Shown here: positions 48,776-57,487 of the stretch, one piece after another
How positions within the stretch are numbered: position 1 is the first letter of the stretch
Layout of the letters: each line of letters starts with the position of its first letter
Origin: CAMFLJ01 sp965279255
Lineage (GTDB): Bacteria > Actinomycetota > Acidimicrobiia > Acidimicrobiales > Acidimicrobilacustridaceae
Assembly (NCBI GenBank): GCA_965279255.1
Contig: OZ257146.1
Span: 1,488,001-1,552,000, forward strand
Reading direction: 5' to 3'
Length of the DNA: 64,000 nucleotides
Notes under the pieces: generated by a model
Told to the model about the DNA's origin: nothing
What the model saw: only the letters and a program-made list of their open reading frames with translations
The model's database searches: none
Translations under genes and position numbers: made by a program

Positions 48776-49679
48776 AGGAGCCGGACTGACCCTCGGCGTG
48801 GTCGGCGAGGACGGCGGCCAGGCTGCGGCGGGCGTTGGCGGCCATGGCCGGATCGTCGGCGCTGCGGGCGAGCACGGCGACGGCGTGGGCGAGCGCCCAC
48901 CCCCGGGCGCGGCCCCACGTGGCGTCGTCGACCGAGAGGCGCCCCCGGAGGTCGGCCCTCCCCCGGGGGCCGAGGCACATCCACCCCACGGCCAGGTCGG
49001 TCGCCGGGTCGCCGCCTGTGAGGTCACCGAAGTCGAGAACGCCGACGAGGCGGCCACCACGCGCCACGAGGTTCCCCGGATGCAGGTCGCCGTGGATCCA
49101 CACGGGCGGTCCGGACCACGGCGGCTGAGCGAGGGCGGTCGCCCACGCGGCCGTGATCGCCGGCCGGTCGAGGTCGGACGGGACAGCGGCGAGGTTCGCG
49201 TCGAACAGCTCCACCCGCTCGGCGAGGGGCACGCCCCGGAAGGGGTTGTGAGGGGCGTCGTCAGGGGCCGACTGGTGCAGCACGGTGAGGAACCAGGCCA
49301 GCGCCGCTTCCAGCTGCTGCTCGTCGACGGAGTCGATCGCCGACAGCACCGTCTCCCCGTCGACCCACCGCACGATCGACCAGCGCCACGGGTAGCCGAG
49401 CCCCGGCACCCCGGCCCTCACGGGGACGGGCACCTCCAGGGGCAACCGCTCGGCCAGCTCCGGCAGCCATCGCAGCTCCGACTCGATGAGCCCCGCCCCG
49501 AGCTCGCGACGGGGCAGGCGAACGGCCAGGTCGTCGCCGAGCCGGAAGACCTCGTTGTCCCACCCCCCGGTGACGCGTCGCAACGGCCCGACGAGGTCGG
49601 GGTGCTGGTCGGCGACGAGCCCGGCCACGAGCGCGTCGTCGATCGGGTGCTCCGCCTCGGGGCGGGGTGCCGGGCCCAT
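48774..49679 (-). CDS. Aminoglycoside phosphotransferase family kinase
   Basis: This 301-aa APH-fold kinase has the catalytic loop VWIHGDLHPGNLVARGG and metal motif VLDFGDLTGGDPATDLAVGW, both intact. The N-lobe shows VTGGWDNEVFRLGDDLAVRLPRRE. It resembles the streptomycin/macrolide-kinase-like group common in actinobacteria, but resistance cannot be inferred from motifs. TACCGT (49686-49691) lies 6 nt before the ATG, giving a leaderless start. It diverges from the P450. Confidence 0.92.
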   Translation of the reverse strand: MGPAPRPEAEHPIDDALVAGLVADQHPDLVGPLRRVTGGWDNEVFRLGDDLAVRLPRRELGAGLIESELRWLPELAERLPLEVPVPVRAGVPGLGYPWRWSIVRWVDGETVLSAIDSVDEQQLEAALAWFLTVLHQSAPDDAPHNPFRGVPLAERVELFDANLAAVPSDLDRPAITAAWATALAQPPWSGPPVWIHGDLHPGNLVARGGRLVGVLDFGDLTGGDPATDLAVGWMCLGPRGRADLRGRLSVDDATWGRARGWALAHAVAVLARSADDPAMAANARRSLAAVLADHAEGQSGS

Positions 49680-49819
49680 GGCCCAACGGTAGGCAGGTCG
49701 ACCGGGCCCCGCCGCCCACGCCCCGCCGCCCGCACGCGCGCCGCCGCGGGCGCGGCGCTACCGTCGCGGCCGAGCGGTGCCGACGCACCGCCGGGGGAAA
49801 TGGCAACGGGGGTTCCGGG

Positions 49820-51040
49820 ATGGCGCAGATGACGCGCGACGACATCGACCTGCTGGACGGCGACTGGTACGCCGCCCGGCCCTACGAGCAGTGGGCCTGG
49901 ATGCGTGAGAACGCGCCCGTCTACTACGACGAGCGCAACGACGTCTGGGGCATCACGCTCTACGACGACGTGCTGATGATCGAGAAGGACGCCCGGACCT
50001 TCTCGTCGAAGCGGGCGCCCCGGCCGCACGGCGATCCGCTCCCGATGATGATCTCGATGGACAACCCGGAGCACCAGCAGCGCCGGTCGCTCGTCTACCG
50101 CGGCTTCACGCCCAAGCGGGTGCAGGACCACACGCCCCGCATCGTCGAGCTCTGCACGCAGATCATCGACAAGGTCTCCGAGAAGGGCGAGTGCGACTTC
50201 GTGTGGGACATCGCCGCCCCGCTCCCCCTGCTCCTCATCGCCGACATGCTCGGCTTCCCGGAGGAGGCCTTCGACGACCTGCTGAAGTGGTCTGACGACA
50301 TGATGCGGGGCACCACCGGCTACCCCGACCCGGGCGGCCCGGTCACCGAGGCGCAGATGCTCGCCCACCAGGCCGGCCTGGCGTTCCGCGAGTTCCAGCT
50401 CGGTGTGATCACCGACCGTCGCTCCAAGCCACCGCAGGACGACCTCGTCAGCACCCTCTGCTACGCCGAGATCGACGGCCACAAGCTCGACGACGAGTCG
50501 ATCGTGCAGGAGAGCCTGCTCATCCTGATCGGCGGCGACGAGACCAGCCGCCACGTCATGACCGACGGCATGCTCGCCCTGATGGAGTTCCCCGACCAGC
50601 GCGACCTGCTCGTCGCCGAGCCCGACCGCATCGAGCTCGGCGTCGAGGAGCTCCTGCGGTACGTCTCGCCGATCAAGAACATGGCCCGCACGGTCACCCG
50701 CGACCTCGAGCTGCGGGGCCAGCAGCTCCACGAGGGCGACCAGGTGATGCTCTTCTACCCGTCGGCCAACCGCGACGCCTCGGTGTTCGACGACCCCGAC
50801 CGCCTCGACGTCACCCGCGACCCGAACCCCCACCTGGCCTTCGGGTTCGGCCCGCACTTCTGCATGGGGGCGTCCCTCGCCCGCCTCGAGCTGAAGGTGA
50901 TGTTCACCGAGCTGCTCCGCCGCCTGCCCGACATCGAGCTCGTGCCCGGCGCCGAGCTCGACTACCGGGCGTCGAACTTCATCAGCGGCCCGGAGACGAT
51001 GCCGGTCCGCTTCACCCCCTCACCCCGCACGGCCAGCTGA
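49820..51040 (+). CDS. Cytochrome P450
   Basis: This 406-aa P450 has all hallmarks: the I-helix LILIGGDETSRHVMTDGM, the K-helix ELLRYVSPIKNMAR (E-x-x-R), and the haem loop AFGFGPHFCMGASLARLEL with Cys348. An early MDNPEHQQRRSLVYRGFTPKRV (C-helix) is typical of CYP142/CYP124-like steroid and fatty-acid hydroxylases, the closest impression; the substrate is not proven. The ATG at 49820 follows GGGGGTTCCGGG. A TACCGT box lies about 60 nt upstream. It is followed 3 nt later by the hydrolase gene, so they share an operon. Confidence 0.95.
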   Translation: MAQMTRDDIDLLDGDWYAARPYEQWAWMRENAPVYYDERNDVWGITLYDDVLMIEKDARTFSSKRAPRPHGDPLPMMISMDNPEHQQRRSLVYRGFTPKRVQDHTPRIVELCTQIIDKVSEKGECDFVWDIAAPLPLLLIADMLGFPEEAFDDLLKWSDDMMRGTTGYPDPGGPVTEAQMLAHQAGLAFREFQLGVITDRRSKPPQDDLVSTLCYAEIDGHKLDDESIVQESLLILIGGDETSRHVMTDGMLALMEFPDQRDLLVAEPDRIELGVEELLRYVSPIKNMARTVTRDLELRGQQLHEGDQVMLFYPSANRDASVFDDPDRLDVTRDPNPHLAFGFGPHFCMGASLARLELKVMFTELLRRLPDIELVPGAELDYRASNFISGPETMPVRFTPSPRTAS

Positions 51041-51043
51041 AGG

Positions 51044-52028
51044 ATGGCCGGCCTCGAGCTGTTCGACGCCGCCCTGCTCGAGCACGTGCCCGAGCAGGAG
51101 GCGTTCAACCGGTCGATCATGGAGGCCACCGCCGCCATGGGCGACCTCGACGCCTCCAGCCCCGAGGGCCTGGCGTGGGTTCGCCAGGCCATGGAGCCGG
51201 GCGGCCTGTTCGGCATGACGGCCTACGACTTCCCCGAGGTCCGCGAGGTGCCCGGGCCGGCGGGGCCGGTGCCCGTGCGGATCCTGGTGCCCGACGACGT
51301 GCGGGGGGTGTACCTGCACCTCCACGGCGGGGCCATGACCGTCGGCTCCGCCGCGGCCATGGACGCCCGCAACTGGCAGTACGCCCAGGCGTGCCACCTC
51401 GCCGTGGTGAGCGTCGACTACCGCCTCGCCCCCGAGCACCCCTTCCCCGCCGGCCCCGACGACTGCGTGGCCGCGGCCCGCTGGCTGGCGACGGACGGCG
51501 CCTCGCAGCTCGGCACAGACCGACTGCTGATCGGCGGTGAGTCGGCTGGCGCCTACCTCGCCCTGCTCACCCTCCTGCGTCTGCGCGACGAGGGCGACGG
51601 CTCGCCCTTCCTCGGAGCCGACCTCTGCTACGGGGGGCTACGACATCACCGGCACCCCGAGCCGCCGCCTGCTGGCGGGCAAGGTGCCCTACGCCACCGG
51701 CGACGACGGCAACCGTCGCCTCTACGTCGGCGACCGCACCGATGCCGAGTGCCGCGACCCCGCCATCTCGCCGCTGTGGGCCGAGCTCCACGACCTGCCT
51801 CCCTGCCTGGTCACGGTGGGCACCGCCGACTGGCTGCTCGACGACAACCTCTTCCTCGCCGCCCGCCTGGCTGCCGCCGGGAACGACGTCGACCTCGCGG
51901 TGTGGCCGGCCGGGCCCCACGGCATCGAGTCGTCGCCCACCGCGCTCGGCCGACTGGCCCGGCACCGCATCTACGAGTTCCTCACCCGTTGCCTCGACGA
52001 GGCCCCAGACCCGAAGGTGACCCCATGA
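51044..52028 (+). pseudogene. Alpha/beta hydrolase (HSL-type esterase) with one-base frameshift
   Basis: The first 196 codons encode a hormone-sensitive-lipase-type esterase: YLHLHGGAMTVGSA (oxyanion HGG) and LLIGGESAGAYLAL (G-x-S-x-G nucleophile). A run of six G at 51632-51637 then shifts the frame. After removing one G, the correct frame resumes as GGYDITGTPSRRLLAGKVPYATG and continues with VTVGTADWLLDD (Asp) and AGPHGIESS (His), ending TGA 52028 overlapping the next ATG. Repaired length is 327 aa with a full triad. The uncorrected frame reads into the next gene and mimics a 471-aa fusion. A real disruption and a sequencing error in the G run cannot be separated here. Confidence 0.85.
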
Positions 52029-52459
52029 GCTTCAACCCCCGCGAGGTCCGCGAGGCCTACGACAACTTCGTCGCCGTGGGCGACAGCGGCGACTGGTCGG
52101 CGTGGGCCGACCTGCACACCGTCGACGGCGTCTGGATGGAGCACCACCTCGGCCGCTTCGAGGGCCGCGAGGCGATCCGCACCGCCATCGTCGACGTCAT
52201 GAAGCAGGCCCCCGACGAGATGTCCTTCCCGGTCGAATGGGTCGTCATCGACGGCACCCGGGTCGTCTACTACCCGTGGCAGGTGCTCCCCCACCCGACG
52301 ATCGAGGGCGAGGACTTCCGCTTCGGCTGCGTGACCATCCTCGAGTACGCCGGCGACGGGCAGTTCTCCTACCAGGAGGACGTCTACAACCCGAGCGAGG
52401 GCGAGAAGGTCTTCGGGGCCTGGATCGCCGCCGGCGGCAAGCTCCCCGGCATGGCCTGA
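52025..52459 (+). CDS. NTF2/SnoaL-like protein
   Basis: This 144-aa NTF2-like fold starts MSFNPREVREAYDNFVAVGDSGDWSAWADLHTVDGVWMEHHLGRFEGREAIRTAIVDVM, the typical helix-turn entry of SnoaL/ketosteroid-isomerase-like proteins. It continues with beta strands (FPVEWVVIDGTRVVYYPWQVL). The ATG overlaps the hydrolase stop (ATGA). With the P450 and hydrolase it forms a likely catabolic operon, perhaps for a steroid or terpenoid; this is inference. Confidence 0.9.
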   Translation: MSFNPREVREAYDNFVAVGDSGDWSAWADLHTVDGVWMEHHLGRFEGREAIRTAIVDVMKQAPDEMSFPVEWVVIDGTRVVYYPWQVLPHPTIEGEDFRFGCVTILEYAGDGQFSYQEDVYNPSEGEKVFGAWIAAGGKLPGMA

Positions 52460-52487
52460 GCGATCGGCCCGCCGACACGCCCTCCGC

Positions 52488-53069
52488 TCAGTGGTGGAGG
52501 GGCACGCCGGCGGCCTCGGCCGCCGCGCCGTACCAGGCGGCGAGGCTGTCGACCGTCTCGTGGGCGTTGAGGCCGCTGGGGTTGGGCAGCACCCACAGCT
52601 GAGCGCCCTCGAAGGGCTCGTCGCTGCGCCCGACGGCGATGTCGCGACGACCGAACGCCTGGCGGAAGGTGGTCACCCCCAGCACGGCGACAACCGGCGG
52701 GGCGAGCTCGCGCACCCGGGCCCGTAGGCGCTCGCCCCCGGCCTTCACCTCGGCGGCGCTCAGCTCGTCGGCGCGGGCCGTGGCGATCGGGACGATGTTG
52801 GTGATGCCGATGCCAGCGGCTTCGAGCTCGGCGGCGTCCTCGGGCCGCAGGCCGAGCGACGCGTCGACGAGGCGGCTGGTGATGCCGGCCCGGTGCAGGG
52901 CCGGCCAGAAGCGGTTGCCGGGCCGCGCGAAGTGGGCGTTGACCGCGGCGGTCCAGAGCCCGGGGTTGATGCCGACGAACAGCAGGCGCAGCGGGTCGGC
53001 CACGAGGTCGTCGACCGTGGCGCCCTGGAACGTGGCCAGCTCCGCCTTGGTCGGCTTGGTGGTCCTCAT
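52488..53069 (-). CDS. mug: Mismatch-specific uracil-DNA glycosylase (MUG/TDG type)
   Basis: MUG removes uracil or thymine mispaired with guanine. This 193-aa protein has the family core LLFVGINPGLWTAAVNAHFARPGNRFWPALHRAG with catalytic Asn in GINPG. It continues GITNIVPIATARADELSAAEVKAGGERLRARV and VLPNPSGLNAHETVDSLAAWY. Its ATG overlaps the upstream amidase stop (ATGA), an unusual partnership. The frame is complete. Confidence 0.93.
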   Translation of the reverse strand: MRTTKPTKAELATFQGATVDDLVADPLRLLFVGINPGLWTAAVNAHFARPGNRFWPALHRAGITSRLVDASLGLRPEDAAELEAAGIGITNIVPIATARADELSAAEVKAGGERLRARVRELAPPVVAVLGVTTFRQAFGRRDIAVGRSDEPFEGAQLWVLPNPSGLNAHETVDSLAAWYGAAAEAAGVPLHH

Positions 53070-54610
53070 CGGGTCCGGTCGCCGGCAACCGCCACCGACG
53101 GCGCCACGAGCGGCCATGGACGTTCGCGCTCTACGGCTGCGGCGACGTCGAGCAGCAGGGCGTCGGCGTGGTGCGGCGCCAGCACCTGCATGCCGACGGG
53201 CAGCCCGTCGATCGTCCCGACCGGGATCGACACCGCCGGGTTGCCGTACACGTTCGAGATCATGGTGAGCCCACCCATGTTCACCAGCTCGGGGAAGCGC
53301 TCGGCCATGCCGGCGAGCAGCACGGACGGGAGCCGCGGGGCGACGGCGGCGGCGGCGCGCAGGGCCCCCATGGCGCCCCTGAACGCGTAGCGGGCGGCGC
53401 TCGACCCCTTGGCCCAGTCGACGAAGCTCTCGTCGGGGTTGCTCATCGCCGAGTCGGCGGCGAACGCCGGGCCGGGGTTGGTGGCGGCGATGATCAGGTC
53501 GACCTGCTCGAACGCAGCGGCCATGGCCTCGTTGGCCTGCACCCTGAGCTCCTCGGCGGCCGCGGCCGTGTCGAGGTTGTAGAGCGCCTTCGACAGGCGC
53601 ATCCCGATCTCGATCTCGTCGGTGAGCAGGCCGGCGCACCGGGGCCACTCGCGGCCGAGCTCGGCGACGAGGGTGGCCATGTTGCCCACCATCCACTGGG
53701 CCGCCAGGTTGGGGAGGTCGACGGCGAGCGGCACGCGCACCATGCCGGTGTCGGCGATGAGCGCCGCCGCGGCGTCGTCGAGGTGTGCGTGGACCCCGGG
53801 CTCGAGGGTGACACCGGCGAGGTCGGGGATGACCGCCACCCGCAGCCCGGCCAGGTCGTGGGTGCCGAGGCCCGCCTCCCAACCACCGTCGGAGGCGAGC
53901 GTGCTCGGGTCCCACGAGTCGAGGCCGGCGCAGACGTCGTAGTAGCGGGCCGCGTCGCGCGCCGACCGGGACAGGTTGCCGAACACGACGGTGTTCGGAC
54001 GCATGTAGGCGTGGGGCGCCCGGGTGATGCGACCGAAGGTGCCCTTCATCCCGAGCAGACCCGTGTAGCCGGCGGGGATGCGGATGGACCCACCCCCGTC
54101 GCCGCCGGTCGCCAGGCTCACCAGCCCACCCGCCACCGCGGCGGCCGAGCCGCCCGACGAGCCGCCGGCCGTGCGGCCCCGGCGCCACGGGTTGTGGGTG
54201 ACGCCGTTGATGCGGGTGACGCTCACGTTGAGACCGCCGAACTCGCTGGCGGTCGTGGCCCCCACCGGCACGGCTCCACCCCGCTCGAGCAGGCGGGTGA
54301 CGTGGTGGGAGGTGGTCGTGGCGACCCGGTCGCGGAACACCAGCGAGGCCTCGGTCCAGGGCCAGCCGGCGACCGGCTCCAGCTCCTTGATGGCGGTGGG
54401 CACGCCGCCGAACGGCCGGGAGACGTCGGCCCGGCGAGCGGCGTCGAGGGCCCGCTCGGCATCGACGTGGGCGAAGCAGTTCAGGTCCGACGCCTCGATG
54501 GCGGCGAGGGTGGCGGTCAGCTCCTCGACCGGTGAGCGCTCACCGGCGCGGAAGGCCTCGACGAGGCTGCAGGCGTCGCCCTGCCAGGGGTGGTGATGTG
54601 CGTCGGCCAT
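53066..54610 (-). CDS. Amidase signature family enzyme
   Basis: This 514-aa amidase-signature hydrolase has a Ser-cisSer-Lys triad: Lys in GVPTAIKELEP, the Gly-Ser stretch GRTAGGSSGGSAAAVAGGLVSLATGGDGGGSIRIPAGYTGLLGMKGTFG containing the cis-Ser and nucleophile Ser. C-terminal ISNVYGNPAVSIPVGTIDGLPVGMQVLAPHHAD is standard. It may act on aliphatic amides or acyl-amino compounds. The ATG at 54610 gives a normal family length. It is coupled to mug. Confidence 0.93.
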   Translation of the reverse strand: MADAHHHPWQGDACSLVEAFRAGERSPVEELTATLAAIEASDLNCFAHVDAERALDAARRADVSRPFGGVPTAIKELEPVAGWPWTEASLVFRDRVATTTSHHVTRLLERGGAVPVGATTASEFGGLNVSVTRINGVTHNPWRRGRTAGGSSGGSAAAVAGGLVSLATGGDGGGSIRIPAGYTGLLGMKGTFGRITRAPHAYMRPNTVVFGNLSRSARDAARYYDVCAGLDSWDPSTLASDGGWEAGLGTHDLAGLRVAVIPDLAGVTLEPGVHAHLDDAAAALIADTGMVRVPLAVDLPNLAAQWMVGNMATLVAELGREWPRCAGLLTDEIEIGMRLSKALYNLDTAAAAEELRVQANEAMAAAFEQVDLIIAATNPGPAFAADSAMSNPDESFVDWAKGSSAARYAFRGAMGALRAAAAVAPRLPSVLLAGMAERFPELVNMGGLTMISNVYGNPAVSIPVGTIDGLPVGMQVLAPHHADALLLDVAAAVERERPWPLVAPSVAVAGDRTR

Positions 54611-54674
54611 GGCTGGTCAGGTTGCCACGCCGGGCACCTCCGGGCCCACGCTGGCGGGGTGTGACGACAAAAGA

Positions 54675-54700
54675 GTTCTAACCACCGCACGGCTGGGTAG
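54675..54700 (+). promoter_or_regulatory. Possible SigF/SigB-type promoter
   Basis: GTTC (54675-54678), a 16-bp spacer and GGGTAG (54695-54700) approximate the GTTT-N15-17-GGGTAT consensus of stress sigma factors. It lies upstream of the signalling operon starting at 54754, so the sigma factor controlled by that operon could drive it. A weak match on its own. Confidence 0.4.
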
Positions 54701-54753
54701 GTGCGCCTCGGCGCCCGGTGCGAGGGCGAACGGAGCGGAAGGCCCACGGGGCG

Positions 54754-55581
54754 ATGCGGACGACAGGGAACGGTGTCGAGGCCGGTGCGCTGGCGATGCA
54801 CGATCACGTCTCCTGGAGCTTCGACGACCCGTCCTCGTTCGTGGCGGCCGCCACCTCGTTCCTGGCCGAGGGGGCTCGACTCGGCGAACGGGTGGGGTAC
54901 ATCGGCGGTGTCGGCCTCGACCACATGCGAGAGGCGCTGGCCGAGATGGCTGCGGCGTCCCGCCTCGACGGGTCGACGTTCGTCACCGATCTGGGGGCGA
55001 TGTACCAGGGCGGCACCCCCGACCCCGAGGAGCAGGTCGAGATCTACAGGGCCGCCACCCACGCGGCGGTGGCAGACGGCTTCTGCGGGCTCCGGGTCGC
55101 GGCCGACGCCACGGGGATGGCGACCGATGCGGCATCGGCCCTCTCGTTCGCCCGCTACGAGCACCTGGTCGACCGGGCCATGGTCGGGATGCCCTTCACC
55201 GCCATGTGCGGGTACGACGTGACGGTGGTCGGGGAGCACGCTCGGACCCTGGCCTGCCTGCACCCGGCGACCAACGACGCCGCCTCGACGTTCGGGGTGT
55301 TCGCGGCGGGGCCCGGCTCGGTCGGGCTCCGAGGCGAGCTCGACGCCCGCAACGTGGAGGCGCTGGCCGAAGCCCTCGAGCTGGCCGACTGGCCGTCGTC
55401 GACCCGCGAGACCCTCGACCTCTCCCGCCTCGGCTTCATCGACCACCGGGCCCTCCATCTCCTGCACCGCCGGCTGGAGGGCGCGGACGCCTCGGTGCAG
55501 CTCAGGGGCGACTCCGCGGTGGTGGGTGAGCTCGTCCGACTGCTCGACCTCCACCGGATCGACGCGGGAGCCGGCCGATGA
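54754..55581 (+). CDS. MEDS-STAS sensory protein
   Basis: This 275-aa cytosolic protein has an N-terminal MEDS sensory domain (residues 15-175; HDHVSWSFDDPSSFVAAATSFLAEGARLGERVGYIGG) and a C-terminal STAS domain (185-270). In STAS antagonists the loop after LDLS is FIDSSG; here it is FIDHRALHLL, with His231 in place of the phosphorylatable Ser. It cannot be switched off by Ser phosphorylation and may be a constitutive scaffold. Its stop overlaps the kinase gene start (ATGA). Confidence 0.88.
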   Translation: MRTTGNGVEAGALAMHDHVSWSFDDPSSFVAAATSFLAEGARLGERVGYIGGVGLDHMREALAEMAAASRLDGSTFVTDLGAMYQGGTPDPEEQVEIYRAATHAAVADGFCGLRVAADATGMATDAASALSFARYEHLVDRAMVGMPFTAMCGYDVTVVGEHARTLACLHPATNDAASTFGVFAAGPGSVGLRGELDARNVEALAEALELADWPSSTRETLDLSRLGFIDHRALHLLHRRLEGADASVQLRGDSAVVGELVRLLDLHRIDAGAGR

Positions 55582-56513
55582 GGAGCGGGGCGGCCCAGGG
55601 CCATCGCGGCTACTTCCACGAGACGGCCTTGTACGACTCCGACTCGTCGTTCGTCGACATCGTCGCCCCCTTCGTCCACGACGGGATCGCAGCCGGCGAG
55701 CCGACGGTCGTCGCCTGCGGTGACCGGAACACCCGCCTCCTCCGCGAGGCCGTCGACTGCAGCGCCGTGGTCTTCATGCCCGGTGCCGACCAGTACGCCC
55801 GGCCGGCGCCGACCATCAAGAGCTACAGGCACATGTTCCGGCAGTACACCGACGCAGGGGTCGGGCAGATCCGCGTGGTCGGCGACGTCCCCCATCCCGG
55901 CCTCGGCACGGACTGGACGGCGTGGATGCACTACGAGGCCGCGGTGAACGTCGCGTACGACGACTTCCCGATCTGGGGGCTCTGCCCCTACGACCGGCGG
56001 ACGGCCCCCGCCGAGGTGCTCGACGACGTCTGCTGCGCCCATCCGTTCATCGCCACCTCCGACGGTCGCCACCAGCCCAACGACCACTACGAGGCGCCTC
56101 ACGCCTTCCTGGGCCGGCGCCCCGACCCCTTGCCCGAGCTCGGCGAGCCGGTGTGGTCGCTGACGATGCCGTCCCCCGGCGAGGCCCGCCGCGCCGTGGC
56201 CGGCATCGCCGCCTCGCTCGATGCGACAGCGCTCGAGCACCTCAGGTTGGTGACCTCCGAGCTGGTCACCAACGCCGTCGAGCACGGGCGGGCCCCGACC
56301 GAGCTCACGCTGTGGGTCGGCGACAGCTCGGTCACCGTGGCGGTGCACGACAGCGGCACGGGGCCGACCGACCCCCTGGCGGGGTGGCTCGAACCGGACC
56401 GGCTCAAGAGCGGCGGGCGCGGCCTGTGGATCGTGAACCAGGTCGCGACCGACCTCCGGATCTCGCGGGAGGACGGCTTCGAGGTGAGGGCGACCATCGC
56501 TCGGCACGACTGA
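55578..56513 (+). CDS. MEDS-HATPase anti-sigma kinase (RsbW-like)
   Basis: This 311-aa protein joins an N-terminal MEDS domain (YFHETALYDSDSSFVDIVAPFVHDGIAAGEPTVVACGD) to a C-terminal GHKL ATPase of the RsbW/SpoIIAB type. The N-box reads LVTSELVTNAVEHGR, G1 VHDSGTG, and G2 SGGRGLWIVNQVA. Such kinases bind a sigma factor or phosphorylate a STAS antagonist. It is coupled to the MEDS-STAS gene, and the matching STAS partner converges from 56540-56854. No sigma gene is in the window. Confidence 0.92.
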   Translation: MRSGAAQGHRGYFHETALYDSDSSFVDIVAPFVHDGIAAGEPTVVACGDRNTRLLREAVDCSAVVFMPGADQYARPAPTIKSYRHMFRQYTDAGVGQIRVVGDVPHPGLGTDWTAWMHYEAAVNVAYDDFPIWGLCPYDRRTAPAEVLDDVCCAHPFIATSDGRHQPNDHYEAPHAFLGRRPDPLPELGEPVWSLTMPSPGEARRAVAGIAASLDATALEHLRLVTSELVTNAVEHGRAPTELTLWVGDSSVTVAVHDSGTGPTDPLAGWLEPDRLKSGGRGLWIVNQVATDLRISREDGFEVRATIARHD

Positions 56514-56539
56514 CCGCCGCGGTGGTCGACCGGAGAGGG

Positions 56540-56854
56540 TCAGGCCGGCGCCGGGCCCAGACCGAGCAGGTCGTCCATCCCACAGATCCCGATGACCTGG
56601 CGGGCGATGATCGACGCGTCGAGCACCCGAAGCGACCGCCCCTCGCCGTCGAGGGCGGCGGCGACCTGGGCCAGAGCGGACAGCCCCGCCGAGTCGAGGA
56701 AGGTCACGGCGGTCAGGTCGACCTCCACAGGCCCGTCACCGGCCAGGGACGAGCTCACGAAGCGGTCGGCGAGGAGCATGTCGAACTCACCGTGCACCGT
56801 CACGACGGTCGAGCCGTCGGCCACCACCACGTCGATCGCGTCGGACGAGGACAC
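56540..56854 (-). CDS. STAS anti-sigma factor antagonist (RsbV-like)
   Basis: This single STAS domain of 104 aa reads VVVADGSTVVTVHGEFDMLLADRF, then VEVDLTAVTFLDSAGLSALAQVAAAL. The phosphorylatable Ser55 is in the normal D-S-x-G context. It is the phosphorylation target in a partner switch and is probably acted on by the converging MEDS-kinase. GTG 56854 follows GGGAGG by 8 nt. The two genes face each other and end 27 bp apart. Confidence 0.93.
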   Translation of the reverse strand: MSSSDAIDVVVADGSTVVTVHGEFDMLLADRFVSSSLAGDGPVEVDLTAVTFLDSAGLSALAQVAAALDGEGRSLRVLDASIIARQVIGICGMDDLLGLGPAPA

Positions 56855-56994
56855 GGTTCACACCTCCCACCTGGACAACCAAGTACCTGCTCAACCCGGT
56901 CGCCGACCTCGTCGCTGCGGGATCCGGCGCGAAACGCGGGCTCATCGTGTCGAATGCCGGGGCTGAGAGTCAAGCACCCTCCGCCGTGCAGGCC

Positions 56995-57396
56995 TCAGTC
57001 GACGGTGAGGAGCTCGACGAGGTTCTGGTCGGGGTCGCGGCAGTAGAGCGACTGGCCCATCGTCCCGTTCGACGCGGGCCGGCCCACCGGCCCCTCGATC
57101 ACCTCGACCCCCGCCGCCGCCAACGCCGCGACGGCGCTCTCGACCGGGCCCGACCAGCGGAAGCAGAGGTCGGCCGAACCGGGGGTGGGGGCCACCGCAT
57201 GGGGTGCCGCGGGCGCCGCCGCCGGGTGCACGCTCAGCCGCGAGCCCCCGACCTGCAACAGGGCGATCGGGATGGCACCGCTCACGAAGAGGTCGTGGTG
57301 CAGCCGCTCGGCTCCGAGGGCGCGCTCGTACCAGTCGAGGGTGGCCTCGACGTCGGCGACGGTGATGGCGACGTGATCGAGCCCTTCGACCGGCAT
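56995..57396 (-). CDS. VOC (glyoxalase) superfamily protein
   Basis: This 133-aa protein has two beta-alpha-beta modules: GLDHVAITVADVEATLDWYERALGAERLHHD and the C-terminal YCRDPDQNLVELLTVD (R-D-P-D-x-N-x-x-E). Metal ligands His8 and Glu near the end are present as in dioxygenases and glyoxalases. The middle is Pro/Ala-rich. The ATG at 57396 has GGGGGAG 5 nt upstream. Substrate unknown. Confidence 0.92.
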   Translation of the reverse strand: MPVEGLDHVAITVADVEATLDWYERALGAERLHHDLFVSGAIPIALLQVGGSRLSVHPAAAPAAPHAVAPTPGSADLCFRWSGPVESAVAALAAAGVEVIEGPVGRPASNGTMGQSLYCRDPDQNLVELLTVD

Positions 57397-57487
57397 GTGC
57401 TCCCCCTGGTCCCCCGCCCGGTGCGGGACCCCAATCTTGGCCCACTGTCGTCCGCGACCCCCGCGGGCACCGTGAGAGAGTGACCGG

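Noticed and set aside
48774..49679. Aminoglycoside resistance kinase
   Set aside because: The APH fold is clear, but motifs alone do not show an antibiotic substrate and the genome context is not a resistance island.
51044..52459. A 471-residue hydrolase-NTF2 fusion
   Set aside because: The middle 130 codons are out-of-frame sequence after a G-run frameshift; the hydrolase continues in another frame and NTF2 has its own coupled ATG.
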